Origin: Thermomonas carbonis
GTDB taxonomy: Bacteria > Pseudomonadota > Gammaproteobacteria > Xanthomonadales > Xanthomonadaceae
Reading direction: 5' to 3'
Assembly (NCBI RefSeq): GCF_014396975.1
Contig: NZ_CP060719.1
Coordinates: 3,258,001-3,322,000 of the forward strand
Length of the DNA: 64,000 nt
Translations under genes and position numbers: made by a program
Part shown: positions 37,779 through 46,104 of the stretch, piece after piece
Layout of the letters: each line of letters opens with the position of its first letter
How positions within the stretch are numbered: the first letter of the stretch is position 1
The notes under the pieces: model-generated
What the model was told of the DNA's origin: nothing
What the model saw: the letters and a program-made list of their open reading frames with translations, nothing else
Database searches by the model: none

Positions 37779-37823
37779 ACCTTTGCCACTTGACGGCAAG
37801 TGCGCGCATTCACTCTAAACGGG

Positions 37824-37853
37824 TTGCAACGGAAACTGAACGCCGCCTATACT
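37824..37853 (+). promoter_or_regulatory. Sigma-70-like promoter of the TonB receptor gene
   Basis: TTGCAA (37824-37829), an 18-nt spacer and TATACT (37848-37853). It lies about 63 nt before the receptor ATG and shows that the receptor can be transcribed separately from the peptidase. Confidence 0.65.
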
Positions 37854-37915
37854 CCTTAACGATTCTGAAACAAATGCCTGAAAAGAGGCTCAGGTATCAC
37901 CAAGGGGAGTACTGG

Positions 37916-40780
37916 ATGAGCAAGACCGAGAAGAAGACCGCGTTCCGAAAGCTGCCGCTCTGCATTGCGATGCTGAGCTGCCTGTATGGCACCAGCGTCA
38001 TGGCGCAGGATGCACCCGCGCAAGCGCAGCAGGAGGAAGCGAAGCAGGATCAGCCGAAGGAGCTGGAAAAGATCACGGTGACCGGTTCGCTGCTGAGGCG
38101 TCTTGAATACGACACTACCTCGCCAGTGCAGGTGCTCACCGCGGACATCAGTGCCGATGTTGGCCAGATCAATACTGCAGAGTTCCTGCAAAAATCCAGC
38201 GTCGCAGCTGGCTCCACGCAGATCAGCAACCAGTTTGCCGGCTTCGTGATCGAAGGCGGTACCGGCGTGCAATCGATCTCGCTGCGGGGCTTGGGTCCCC
38301 AGCGCACCGCCGTGCTGTTGAACGGGCAGCGTCCAGGTCCGGCCGGCACGCGTGGCCAAGTCCTGGCATTCGACTTGAACGTCATCCCGCAGTCGATCCT
38401 GCAGCGCGCGGAAATCGTGAAGGATGGATCTTCGTCGATCTACGGCTCGGATGCCGTCGCCGGCGTGGTCAATCTGATCACCCGCAAGAACTTCGACGGT
38501 CTCGAATTCAGCATTACCGGTCGCATTCCACAGAAAGGCGATGCCGAAACCGTCAGCATCTCGCTCGCCAACGGCTGGAACTTCAGTAACGGCAACATCG
38601 CCGTCGCGGGCGAGTATTACATCCAGGAACCGCTGCGACTTGGCGATCGTGACTATCTGCGTTGCGCCGAGGATCTGATCACGGACAGCAGCGGCAACCG
38701 CATCGACCGCGAGGATCGTTCGATCACCGCAGGCACTGACCTCGAAGGCTGCAACAACCTTTACGCCAATACGGTCATCGATTACTTCGACCCGGCTTAT
38801 CGCCTGGTTCCCACTCAGGACGGCAGCACCATCGGCGCCCTGCCGGGCTACAAGCCGCGGCCGCGCACCACCCGCACCTACCTCAATGGCGGGGCGTACT
38901 ATGAAGACCAGTTGAACTTCGACTTCGTCGGCGATGCCCACCTGATCAACCGGCAGGAGCGCGCCAGCCTCTACGCCAACGCCGATTTCTCCTTCGGCGA
39001 CGTCAACTTCACTGCGGAAGGCCTCTACAACCGGCGCAATACACGGACCCACGGCTTGCGTCAGTTCTTCCCGGTCGTTGAAGCCCCGGTGCCCTCAGGC
39101 TACGGTCAGGTGATCATGCCGTTCTCGTCCGACCAGGACGTCACCGTGGACTACATGTACCTGCGTACCGGCTTGGACGGCTTGTTCAGCTGGACCGACT
39201 CCTGGGCCTGGAGCACCAATCTCTCTTACACGCGATCCGACGGCGACTACAGCGTGTTCGCCATCGACCGCGCCAAGAGCGGCGACCTGACCCTTGCCAA
39301 CAGCGGCACCGCACCGGTTGACTACTTCAAGCCGTGCATCATGAACGGCCAGTGCATGAATGAGCTGGAGGATGCGCTCGGTGTGTGGCACACGGGCAAT
39401 ACGGTGTATGACCAGGTACTGTTCAACGCGGTGGCGACTGGCGAGCTGTTCGATCTGCCGGCAGGTGCGCTGGGCGCGGCGTTTGGCGTCGAATACCGCA
39501 ACTTCGGCATCGACGACCAGCCGAGCGAGTTCGAGCGCGCTGGCCGCGCATGGGGCCAGAGTTCGGCGCAGGTCACCAAAGGCCGCGACAACGTGAAGGA
39601 AATCTTCACCGAACTGGAAGTGCCCCTCCTGAAGGGCCTGCCGTTCGTCGAGGCGTTGACAGCCAATGTCTCGGCACGCGCATTCGACTACGCGTCTGTC
39701 GACGATTCGGATTACGTCTGGAAGATGGGCCTGAGCTGGCAGATCAATTCGGCCGTGCGCCTGCGCGCCACCAAGGGTACTTCCTATCGCGCGCCAGGCC
39801 TGTATGAGCTCTATCTGGGCAACCTGACAGGTTTCGTGGGGCAGATCGCGATCGACCCGTGCATCAACTGGGGCGAAAGCACGAATGATTTCATCCGTGC
39901 CAACTGCGCGGCCGAAGGCATCCCCGACGATTACGCGGCGGCCGGTGCTCCCTCGGCGACGGTGACGACCGGCGGCGGCTCCGGGTTCCTGAATCCGGAA
40001 ACCTCCAGGGCCTTCACGGTCGGCACCATCCTGACCCCGTCCTGGGCACCGATCAGCGTGGCGTTCGATTACTTCGACTATGAAGTGAACGACCAGATCG
40101 CAACCCTGACGTCAGCCACCATCCTCGGCGGCTGTTACGGTGCCCCGGTGTTCCCCAATAATTTCTGCAACAACTTCGTGCGCAATCCAGGCACGGGCCC
40201 TCAGGCGCACGCGATCACCGATGTGTTCGCCACCTACATCAACGTCAACCTCCAGAAGGTCCGCGGCTACGACCTGCTCGTGCGCTGGGATGATGACTAT
40301 TCGTTCGGCAAGCTCTCTGTCGAGACCCAGCTGACCTACACGATGGAAGACGTCAACCTGCTGTTCGAAGACCCGCTCGGCAACGGCTACGTGCGCTCCA
40401 ACAACGTCGGCTACATCGGCAATCCGAAACTTGTCGGCAACCTCAATGCACAGTTGAAGCGCAGCGACTGGACCTACACGTGGGGGATGGACTACGTCGG
40501 CGCAACGCGCAACCTCGACCTAAATCCCACGTTCACCTACCTCGGGTTCGCCAACGCGCAGCGCGACATCTGGGCGGAGAGCCGCCTGTACCACAACGTT
40601 TCCATACGCTACAACCAGCCGAAGTGGTCTCTCTTGTTCGGCATTCGCAACCTGCTGGACTCGTCGCCGCCAACCGTGTCCACGGGTGCCGCGACTCGCT
40701 ACGGCAACGTCCCGGCGTTCGCGACCCAGTACGACCTGCTGGGCCGGTCGTTCTTCACCAAGCTCGACATCAAGTTCTGA
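37916..40780 (+). CDS. TonB-dependent outer-membrane receptor
   Basis: A 954-residue beta-barrel receptor that imports ligands with energy from TonB. The signal peptide (LPLCIAMLSCLYGTSVMAQ) ends near residue 31. A TonB-box-like ELEKITVTGSLL follows, then the plug (VQSISLRGLGPQRTAVLLNGQRPGP and EIVKDGSSSIYGSDAVAGVVNLITRKN, about residues 45-195) and the barrel. The barrel ends on an aromatic residue, ...FFTKLDIKF, as needed for assembly. AAGGGGAG (37903-37909) is the ribosome site for the ATG at 37916. It belongs to the large subgroup with plug motif GSDAVAGVVN, common in Xanthomonadaceae. The ligand is unknown; the neighbouring S9 peptidase hints at peptides. Confidence 0.94.
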   Translation: MSKTEKKTAFRKLPLCIAMLSCLYGTSVMAQDAPAQAQQEEAKQDQPKELEKITVTGSLLRRLEYDTTSPVQVLTADISADVGQINTAEFLQKSSVAAGSTQISNQFAGFVIEGGTGVQSISLRGLGPQRTAVLLNGQRPGPAGTRGQVLAFDLNVIPQSILQRAEIVKDGSSSIYGSDAVAGVVNLITRKNFDGLEFSITGRIPQKGDAETVSISLANGWNFSNGNIAVAGEYYIQEPLRLGDRDYLRCAEDLITDSSGNRIDREDRSITAGTDLEGCNNLYANTVIDYFDPAYRLVPTQDGSTIGALPGYKPRPRTTRTYLNGGAYYEDQLNFDFVGDAHLINRQERASLYANADFSFGDVNFTAEGLYNRRNTRTHGLRQFFPVVEAPVPSGYGQVIMPFSSDQDVTVDYMYLRTGLDGLFSWTDSWAWSTNLSYTRSDGDYSVFAIDRAKSGDLTLANSGTAPVDYFKPCIMNGQCMNELEDALGVWHTGNTVYDQVLFNAVATGELFDLPAGALGAAFGVEYRNFGIDDQPSEFERAGRAWGQSSAQVTKGRDNVKEIFTELEVPLLKGLPFVEALTANVSARAFDYASVDDSDYVWKMGLSWQINSAVRLRATKGTSYRAPGLYELYLGNLTGFVGQIAIDPCINWGESTNDFIRANCAAEGIPDDYAAAGAPSATVTTGGGSGFLNPETSRAFTVGTILTPSWAPISVAFDYFDYEVNDQIATLTSATILGGCYGAPVFPNNFCNNFVRNPGTGPQAHAITDVFATYINVNLQKVRGYDLLVRWDDDYSFGKLSVETQLTYTMEDVNLLFEDPLGNGYVRSNNVGYIGNPKLVGNLNAQLKRSDWTYTWGMDYVGATRNLDLNPTFTYLGFANAQRDIWAESRLYHNVSIRYNQPKWSLLFGIRNLLDSSPPTVSTGAATRYGNVPAFATQYDLLGRSFFTKLDIKF

Positions 40781-40803
40781 CCGTTGGTTGATTGGTGTCC
40801 CGA

Positions 40804-40832
40804 AGAGCCCGGCGCAAGCCGGGCTCTTTTTG
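40804..40832 (+). terminator. Strong terminator of the TonB receptor gene
   Basis: A 10-bp perfect stem (AGAGCCCGGC / GCCGGGCTCT) with loop GCAA, followed by T-rich sequence. It begins 23 nt after the stop codon. Confidence 0.93.
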
Positions 40833-40916
40833 TTGTTGCCCTGACTTTCGGGTGTACTGAAGACGTGTCACTCCGCCTATCCTGCTGTCATCGCTTTCCC
40901 TTTCGAGCCCACTTCA

Positions 40917-41657
40917 ATGCAAACGGCAAGCACTACCCGATTGTTCGCGATCGTCGCATTGCTTTTCGGCCTGACTGCGCACGTCGAGGCGCAGCCACAG
41001 GTGGATCCCAGCAACAATGACACCATGCTGGCCGGCGGCTTCCTCGAGGGGCATCCGGACCTCCTCTATCGCTCTCAGGGATTGGATGCCTACCAGAAGC
41101 GGGACTTCTCCACCGCCATCGAGCGATTTCGCAAAGCGGCCTACTATGGCGACAAGGCCTCGCAGGCGATCGTCGGCGAGATGCTGTGGTCGGGCGTCGG
41201 CATTGGTGCTGATCGCGTCATGGCCCTGGTCTGGATGGACTTGGCCGCAGAACGGGGTTATCCGCGCTTCGTGAGCACCCGCAACGGCTACTGGAACGCG
41301 CTCACTCCGGCTGAACGCCAGCGGGCCCGAAACCTCGCCGAAGATCTGTTCGGCGAATACGGCGACGACGCCGCCGAACCACGCCTGGCAAGGGCCCTGC
41401 GACGAGAGCGCAACAAGATCACCGGGAGTCGCGTGGGTTCGATGACCAGCAATGTTCAGATCATCGTCCCTGGCTACGGCAGCATGGACGCCTCCCAGTT
41501 CTACAACCCGAAATTCTGGGATCCGAAGGAATACCGCGCTTGGCATGATGCTTTCTGGAAAGACATCAAGGATGGCAAAGTCGTCGTCGGCGAACCCGAA
41601 AAACTGGACGAACTGAATCGTCCGCTCTCGCCGGCCGATCCGCGCGAGCCGCGCTAG
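40917..41657 (+). CDS. Exported Sel1-like repeat protein
   Basis: A 246-residue exported protein. A signal peptide (LFAIVALLFGLTAHVEAQ) is followed by one or two Sel1/TPR-like helical repeats around residues 50-105, with the telltale A-x-Y-G-D-K-A-S-Q and MLWSGVGIGADRVMALVWMDLAAERG segments. The C-terminal 120 residues (Tyr/Trp-rich, FYNPKFWDPKEYRAWHDAFWKD) are not recognised. Such proteins scaffold protein contacts in the periplasm; the partner is not known. It stands alone after the receptor terminator, without an obvious consensus promoter. Confidence 0.8.
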   Translation: MQTASTTRLFAIVALLFGLTAHVEAQPQVDPSNNDTMLAGGFLEGHPDLLYRSQGLDAYQKRDFSTAIERFRKAAYYGDKASQAIVGEMLWSGVGIGADRVMALVWMDLAAERGYPRFVSTRNGYWNALTPAERQRARNLAEDLFGEYGDDAAEPRLARALRRERNKITGSRVGSMTSNVQIIVPGYGSMDASQFYNPKFWDPKEYRAWHDAFWKDIKDGKVVVGEPEKLDELNRPLSPADPREPR

Positions 41658-41775
41658 TCGATATTCGCGGGATCGACCCGCATCTTCAGCCTCCATACGG
41701 CATCGAATGCGATATAAATGCGCCACTCGCCACCAAGGGCCCCGCGCCCCGCCATCTCCCTGGGAGGGAATCACC

Positions 41776-42207
41776 ATGCGCAAACTCATTCTCGCCGGCC
41801 TGCTTGCCTCGCTCGCGTTTTCCGCCTCGGCCCAGAACCCCGCCTCGCCGATCGGCAAGTGGAAAACGCTGGACGACAAGACCGGCAACGCGATGACGAT
41901 TACCGAGGTCTATGAAGCCAAGAACGGCACCCTGGCGGCGAAGATCGTGGAGAACCTGGGTCTGCCTGCGACTTGCACGGACTGCAGCGGGCCGCACAAG
42001 GGCAAGCCGATGGTCGGCATGGTGACCCTTTGGAACCTGAAGGCCAACAAGGACGGCACCTGGGGCGGTGGCAGCGGTTACAAGCCGTCCGAAGACCGCG
42101 AGTTCAAGGCCAAGTCGGTCACGCTCACCGACGGCGGCAAGAAGCTGGAAGTGAAGGGCTGCGTGTCCATCATCTGCCGCACCGCGACCTGGGTGCGGGC
42201 CAACTGA
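41776..42207 (+). CDS. DUF2147 exported protein, copy 1
   Basis: A 143-residue periplasmic protein with signal peptide (LILAGLLASLAFSASAQ) and one DUF2147 domain: IGKWKTLDDKTGNAMTITEVYE, a CTDCSG CxxC, and the closing LEVKGCVSIICRTATWVR with two more Cys. The family is a lipocalin-like small beta barrel of unknown ligand. GGGAGGG just upstream of the ATG is a strong ribosome site. A weak -10-like TATAAA is at 41713-41718. The next gene is a paralog; each has its own hairpin afterwards. Confidence 0.87.
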   Translation: MRKLILAGLLASLAFSASAQNPASPIGKWKTLDDKTGNAMTITEVYEAKNGTLAAKIVENLGLPATCTDCSGPHKGKPMVGMVTLWNLKANKDGTWGGGSGYKPSEDREFKAKSVTLTDGGKKLEVKGCVSIICRTATWVRAN

Positions 42208-42228
42208 GCCTCCTGCTTTCGATCCTGG

Positions 42229-42250
42229 AACGGCCCGCTTGCGGGCCGTT
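42229..42250 (+). terminator. Hairpin between the two DUF2147 genes
   Basis: A 10-bp stem (AACGGCCCGC / GCGGGCCGTT) with a 2-nt loop, 21 nt after the first stop. The T-run is short (TTCCATTTG), so it may be a partial terminator. Confidence 0.7.
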
Positions 42251-42298
42251 TCCATTTGCAGACATCCGACTTCCCTCATGCATTCCGGAGCCTGTCGC

Positions 42299-42739
42299 AT
42301 GCGCTTTCCGATGATCGCCCTGTCCACTCTCCTGCTGGCGGCCGGAGCGGCGCATGCGCAATCGCCGGCATCCGCAGTCGGCCGCTGGAAGACCATCGAC
42401 GACGTCACCGGCAAGGCGAAATCCGTGGTCGAGGTGTATGCGGCGAAGGACGGACGTCTCGCCGGCAAGGTGGTCGAGATCCTCGATCTGAAGGACGGTC
42501 CCAATCCCGCCTGCACCGAGTGCAAGGGTGCGAGTCACGACAAGCCGATCAATGGATTGGTGATCCTGTGGGGCCTGCGCTCGGATGGCGAGGGTCGCTG
42601 GAGTGGCGGACGCGTCCTCGATCCCGAGAACGGCAAGGACTACAAGGCGAAGCTCGAATTGCTGGAGGGCGGCAGGAAGCTCGGCATGTCGGGTTGCATC
42701 GCCTTCGTGTGCCGGCAACAGGTGTGGGTGCGCGAATAA
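42299..42739 (+). CDS. DUF2147 exported protein, copy 2
   Basis: A 146-residue paralog of the preceding gene with the same order of parts: signal peptide ([16 protein letters not shown]), [27 protein letters not shown] with its CxxC, and [18 protein letters not shown] at the end. About half of the residues are identical to copy 1 by eye, with the four Cys kept. The ATG at 42299 has CGGAG 8 nt upstream; an earlier ATG at 42278 is in frame but would disturb the signal peptide. The function is unknown. It ends before a good terminator and the metG gene. Confidence 0.87.
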   Translation: MRFPMIALSTLLLAAGAAHAQSPASAVGRWKTIDDVTGKAKSVVEVYAAKDGRLAGKVVEILDLKDGPNPACTECKGASHDKPINGLVILWGLRSDGEGRWSGGRVLDPENGKDYKAKLELLEGGRKLGMSGCIAFVCRQQVWVRE

Positions 42740-42762
42740 GCGCGCGTATCGATTCCATGCAG

Positions 42763-42788
42763 AAGCCCCGCATCGCCGGGGCTTTTTT
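42763..42788 (+). terminator. Terminator of the second DUF2147 gene
   Basis: An 8-bp stem (AAGCCCCG / CGGGGCTT) with a 6-nt loop followed by T6, ahead of metG. Confidence 0.88.
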
Positions 42789-42795
42789 GTGGCAT

Positions 42796-42803
42796 GCGAT
42801 AAT
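42796..42803 (+). promoter_or_regulatory. Extended -10 box upstream of metG
   Basis: TG-C-GATAAT: an extended -10 about 27 nt before the metG ATG, just after the preceding terminator. No -35 hexamer is obvious. Confidence 0.4.
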
Positions 42804-42830
42804 CGCGCCCCCTTTGCAGCGCCCGCCTCC

Positions 42831-44965
42831 ATGCCTCGTTCCGCGCTTGTCACCAACGCCCTGCCCTACGCCAACGGCCCGCTGCACCTGGGCCATCTGG
42901 TCGGCTACATCCAGGCCGACATCTGGGTGCGAGCGCGGCGCATGCACGGCGACACGGTGCACTACGTCTGCGCCGACGACACCCACGGCACGCCGATCAT
43001 GCTGGCCGCGGAAAAGGCCGGGAAGACGCCGGAAGACTTCATCGCCGGCATCCAGGCCGGCCACGAACGCGACTTCGCCGACTTCGGCGTGGTGTTCGAC
43101 CACTACGACTCGACCAACTCGGCCGCCAACCGCGAACTGACCGAACGGTTCTACGCGCGACTCGAAGCAGGCGGCCACATCGGCCGGCGCAGCGTGGCCC
43201 AGTTCTACGATCCGGCCAAGGGCATGTTCCTGCCCGACCGCTACATCAAGGGCATCTGCCCGAACTGCGGCACGCCCGACCAGTACGGCGACAACTGCGA
43301 AGTGTGCGGCGCGACCTACGCACCGACCGATCTCAAGGAACCGAAATCGGTGCTGTCCGGGGCCACCCGGAAATGCGCGACTCGGAGCATTTCTTCTTCG
43401 AGGTCGGCCGTTTCCAGTCCTTCCTGCGCGAGTGGCTTGCCGGCGATGTCGCGTTGGCCGGCGTCAAGGCCAAGCTGATGGAGTGGCTGGATGCCGAAGG
43501 CGGCCTGCGCGCCTGGGACATTTCCCGCGACGCGCCCTATTTCGGCTTCCAGATCCCCGGCCAGCCGGGCAAGTACTTCTATGTCTGGCTTGATGCGCCG
43601 ATCGGCTATCTGTCCAGCTTCAAGACCCTGTGCGCGACCAACGGCGCCGACTTCGATGCATTCCTCGAAAAAGGCAGCGACGCCGAACTGCACCACTTCA
43701 TCGGCAAGGACATCGTCAATTTCCACGGCCTGTTCTGGCCGGCGGTGCTGGAAGGCGTCGGCTTTCGCGCGCCCACGCGATTGCACGTCAACGGCTACCT
43801 GACCGTGGACGGCGCGAAGATGTCGAAGTCGCGCGGCACCTTCATCATGGCGCGCACCTACCTCGATGTTGGCCTGGAGCCGGACGCGCTGCGCTACTAC
43901 TTCGCCTGCAAGACCTCAGGCGGCGTCGACGACCTCGACTTGAACTTGGGCGATTTCGTCGCGCGGGTGAACAGCGACCTGGTCGGCAAGTTCGTCAACC
44001 TGGCCAGCCGTTGCGCGAAGCTGCTGGAGACGCATTTCGGCAACACGCTTGGCGCACTCGAGTCTGCGAACACCGCGATCACCGCAGGTTGGGCCGACGA
44101 GTCGCAGGCGCTCCTTGCGAATATCGCGGCCACGCTGGACAGCGTGCCCACGCTGTACGAGCAGGACAACTTCGCCGCGGTCGCCCGCAATGCGATGGCC
44201 GTGGCCGACCTGGCCAACGAATACGTCGCACGCACCGCGCCGTGGGCGCTGGCCAAGGATCCCGCGCGTCGCGACGACCTGCACCTGGTGCTGACCACCG
44301 CATTGCAGGCATTCGCCGACATCGCCGGCGCACTCAAGCCGATCCTGCCCGCGACCACAGGCAAGATCGAGCACTACCTCGGCACCACCCTCGTGCCGGG
44401 CACGCGCAGCCCGCTCGCGGGACGCACGCTCGCGAACGCATACGCTCCGCTGTTCACCCGAATCGACCCCAAGCACATCGACGCCATGACCGAAGCATCG
44501 AAAGACACACTCGCTACTGCACCTGCGGCAGCCATCGCGAAACCGGCCGAGGCGATGAAGGCGGATGCGACGCAATCCGTCCATGGTTCGACAGGCTCAC
44601 CACGAGCGGATGCCGGTTCCCGGGCGGATACCGGCGTCATCGCCATGGAAGATTTCGCAAAGCTCGACCTGCGCATCGGCAAGGTGCTGGAGTGCGGCTT
44701 CGTGGAAGGCAGCGACAAGCTGCTGCGCTTCCTGCTGGATGCCGGCGACCTCGGCCAGCGGCAGATCTTCTCTGGGATCCGTGCCAGTTATGACGAACCG
44801 GAAACACTGATCGGCCGCAACGTGGTGTTCATCGCCAACCTCGCCCCGCGCAAGATGCGCTTCGGCATGAGCGAAGGGATGATCCTGTCGGCCGGCTTCG
44901 ACGGCGGCGCGCTGGCGCTGCTGGATGCCGATGCAGGCGCGCAACCAGGCATGCCGGTCCGCTGA
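42831..44965 (+). pseudogene. metG: Methionyl-tRNA synthetase with one-base frameshift
   Basis: Charges tRNA-Met with methionine. Repaired, the protein would be 711 residues: HIGH motif HLGH at residues 18-21, a four-Cys zinc knuckle ([18 protein letters not shown]), KMSKS in AKMSKSRGTF, an anticodon-binding helical domain, a variable linker, and a C-terminal tRNA-binding OB domain (DFAKLDLRIGKV...). After codon 179 the frame breaks at 43366-43368: the first part continues for 37 wrong codons, and the rest reads on in another frame. One extra C in the CCC run restores [15 protein letters not shown], as in the family. Because the gene is essential, a base-calling deletion is more likely than true loss. 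HAD follows at a TGATG overlap. Confidence 0.9.
44577..44610 (+). repeat. Dispersed intergenic-type repeat inside the metG linker
   Basis: The sequence around TTCGACAGGCTCACCACGAG matches a short imperfect palindrome widely scattered between genes in proteobacteria, giving translations such as STGSPRAD on one strand and RGEPVEPW on the other. Here it is in frame within the variable linker between the anticodon-binding and OB domains of MetG. Confidence 0.6.
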
Positions 44966-45555
44966 TGGATCTGGCGCTGGTCGATTTCGACCACACCGTC
45001 ACCACCTGCGACACCTATTCGCGCTTCCTGCGCCGCGTCGCTACGCCGGCGCAATTGTCCGCCGCGAAATGGACCGTTGGCCCATGGCTGCTCGGCTACA
45101 AGTCGGGTTTGGTTTCCGCCGCGGCGCTGCGCACGCGCGTCACCCGGCTCACGTTCGCCGGGCGCGACGCCGCGGAGATCGAAGCCGCCGGCGAGCAACA
45201 TGCGCGCGACATGCTGCCGGGCGCGCTGCGGCCCGCGATGATGGGACGGATCGGCTGGCACCAGGCGCGCGGCGACACGGTGGTGATTGTCTCCGGTTCA
45301 CTGGATGCCTACCTGCAGCCATGGTGCGACGCGCATGGACTGGAATTGATCTGCAACCGGCTGGAAGCGGCGGATGGTCGCTTGACCGGTCGCTATCTCG
45401 ATGGCGATCGCGGCGCGCACAAGGCCGCCGACATCCGTAGGCACTATGACCTCGCCAGCTTCGATCGGGTGCATGCCTATGGCGACAGCAGCGAGGACAC
45501 ACCGATGCTGGCGCTGGCACAGGAACGCTGGTGGCGCGGCCAGCGCATCGCCTGA
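44965..45555 (+). CDS. HAD-IB family phosphatase (SerB-like)
   Basis: A 196-residue soluble hydrolase of the haloacid dehalogenase superfamily, subclass IB. Motif I is [13 protein letters not shown], in which the first Asp is the nucleophile and the second is replaced: the usual DxDxT reads D-F-D-H-T. Motif II is [11 protein letters not shown] (Ser), and motifs III/IV are KAADIRRHY and [12 protein letters not shown] (Lys and Asp pair). Members include phosphoserine phosphatase and phosphatases of small sugar or lipid phosphates; the substrate is unclear. The ATG overlaps the metG stop (TGATG), so the two genes are coupled. Confidence 0.87.
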   Translation: MDLALVDFDHTVTTCDTYSRFLRRVATPAQLSAAKWTVGPWLLGYKSGLVSAAALRTRVTRLTFAGRDAAEIEAAGEQHARDMLPGALRPAMMGRIGWHQARGDTVVIVSGSLDAYLQPWCDAHGLELICNRLEAADGRLTGRYLDGDRGAHKAADIRRHYDLASFDRVHAYGDSSEDTPMLALAQERWWRGQRIA

Positions 45556-45572
45556 GCGTTACAGTCGCAGCC

Positions 45573-45995
45573 ATGCCCCAATCCACGCCCCCGCTGGTCG
45601 AGCGCCTCGATCGCCTGTTGCCGCAGACCCAATGCGGACAGTGCGGCTACGACGGCTGCCGGCCGTATGCCGAAGCGATGGCGGATGGCGAGGCCGACGT
45701 CGACCATTGTCCGCCTGGCGGCGACGCCGGCGCGCGGGCACTGGCAAGGTTGTTGGACGTGGCGGCGAAACCTTATGACCGCAGTCGAGGCGAGCACCTG
45801 CCGCCTCGCGTGGCAGTGGTGGTGGAAGCCGACTGCATCGGCTGCACCAGGTGCATCCAGGCCTGCCCGGTCGATGCGATCGTCGGCGCATCGAAATCCA
45901 TGCACGTGGTGATCGATCCGTTGTGCACCGGCTGCGCGCTGTGCGTGCCGGCGTGTCCGGTGGATTGCATCGTGATGGTGAGCGAACGCGCCTAG
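45573..45995 (+). CDS. Short RnfB-like polyferredoxin
   Basis: A 140-residue iron-sulfur protein. The N-terminal four-Cys domain ([16 protein letters not shown]...CPPGG) is the RnfB/RsxB-type [4Fe-4S] module; two 4Fe-4S ferredoxin motifs follow ([16 protein letters not shown] and [16 protein letters not shown]). The N-terminal transmembrane helix of true RnfB is missing and no other rnf/rsx genes are nearby, so this is a stand-alone soluble electron carrier of a kind often found beside metG in xanthomonads. It starts at 45573; a TACAGT lies 7 nt upstream. Confidence 0.88.
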   Translation: MPQSTPPLVERLDRLLPQTQCGQCGYDGCRPYAEAMADGEADVDHCPPGGDAGARALARLLDVAAKPYDRSRGEHLPPRVAVVVEADCIGCTRCIQACPVDAIVGASKSMHVVIDPLCTGCALCVPACPVDCIVMVSERA

Positions 45996-46090
45996 CAGTT
46001 GCCCTATCGGCAACTGCTGCGTCCAGCGAACGCCCGGCCATGGAAGGCCGGGCCGGGTTCGACGCAAGCCGAGATGCCGCGCCATGGATG
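45994..46090. repeat. Hairpin pair between rnfB-like and gumN-like genes
   Basis: The 109-nt gap between convergent genes holds a perfect 10-bp stem (AGCAGTTGCC at 45994-46003 with 46009-46018), which starts at the stop codon, and a 7-bp stem CCCGGCC/GGCCGGG (46033-46052). A CCATGGATGG-type sequence follows. Probably a transcript end plus a family repeat. Confidence 0.6.
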
Positions 46091-46104
46091 GCCGCCAGCA
46101 ATCG

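Noticed and set aside
37747..37915. Cobalamin or other riboswitch before the TonB receptor
   Set aside because: The 169 nt hold a terminator-like hairpin, a small inverted repeat and a sigma-70 promoter; I see no conserved B12-box or aptamer core.
35722..42739. Lasso-peptide biosynthetic cluster
   Set aside because: The S9 enzyme and TonB receptor are suggestive, but no precursor, transglutaminase-like or asparagine-synthetase-like gene is present.
43360..43376. Programmed -1 frameshifting in metG
   Set aside because: No X-XXY-YYZ slippery heptamer matches the zero-frame codons GCC ACC CGG AAA, and MetG is not known to be recoded. A missing base explains it better.
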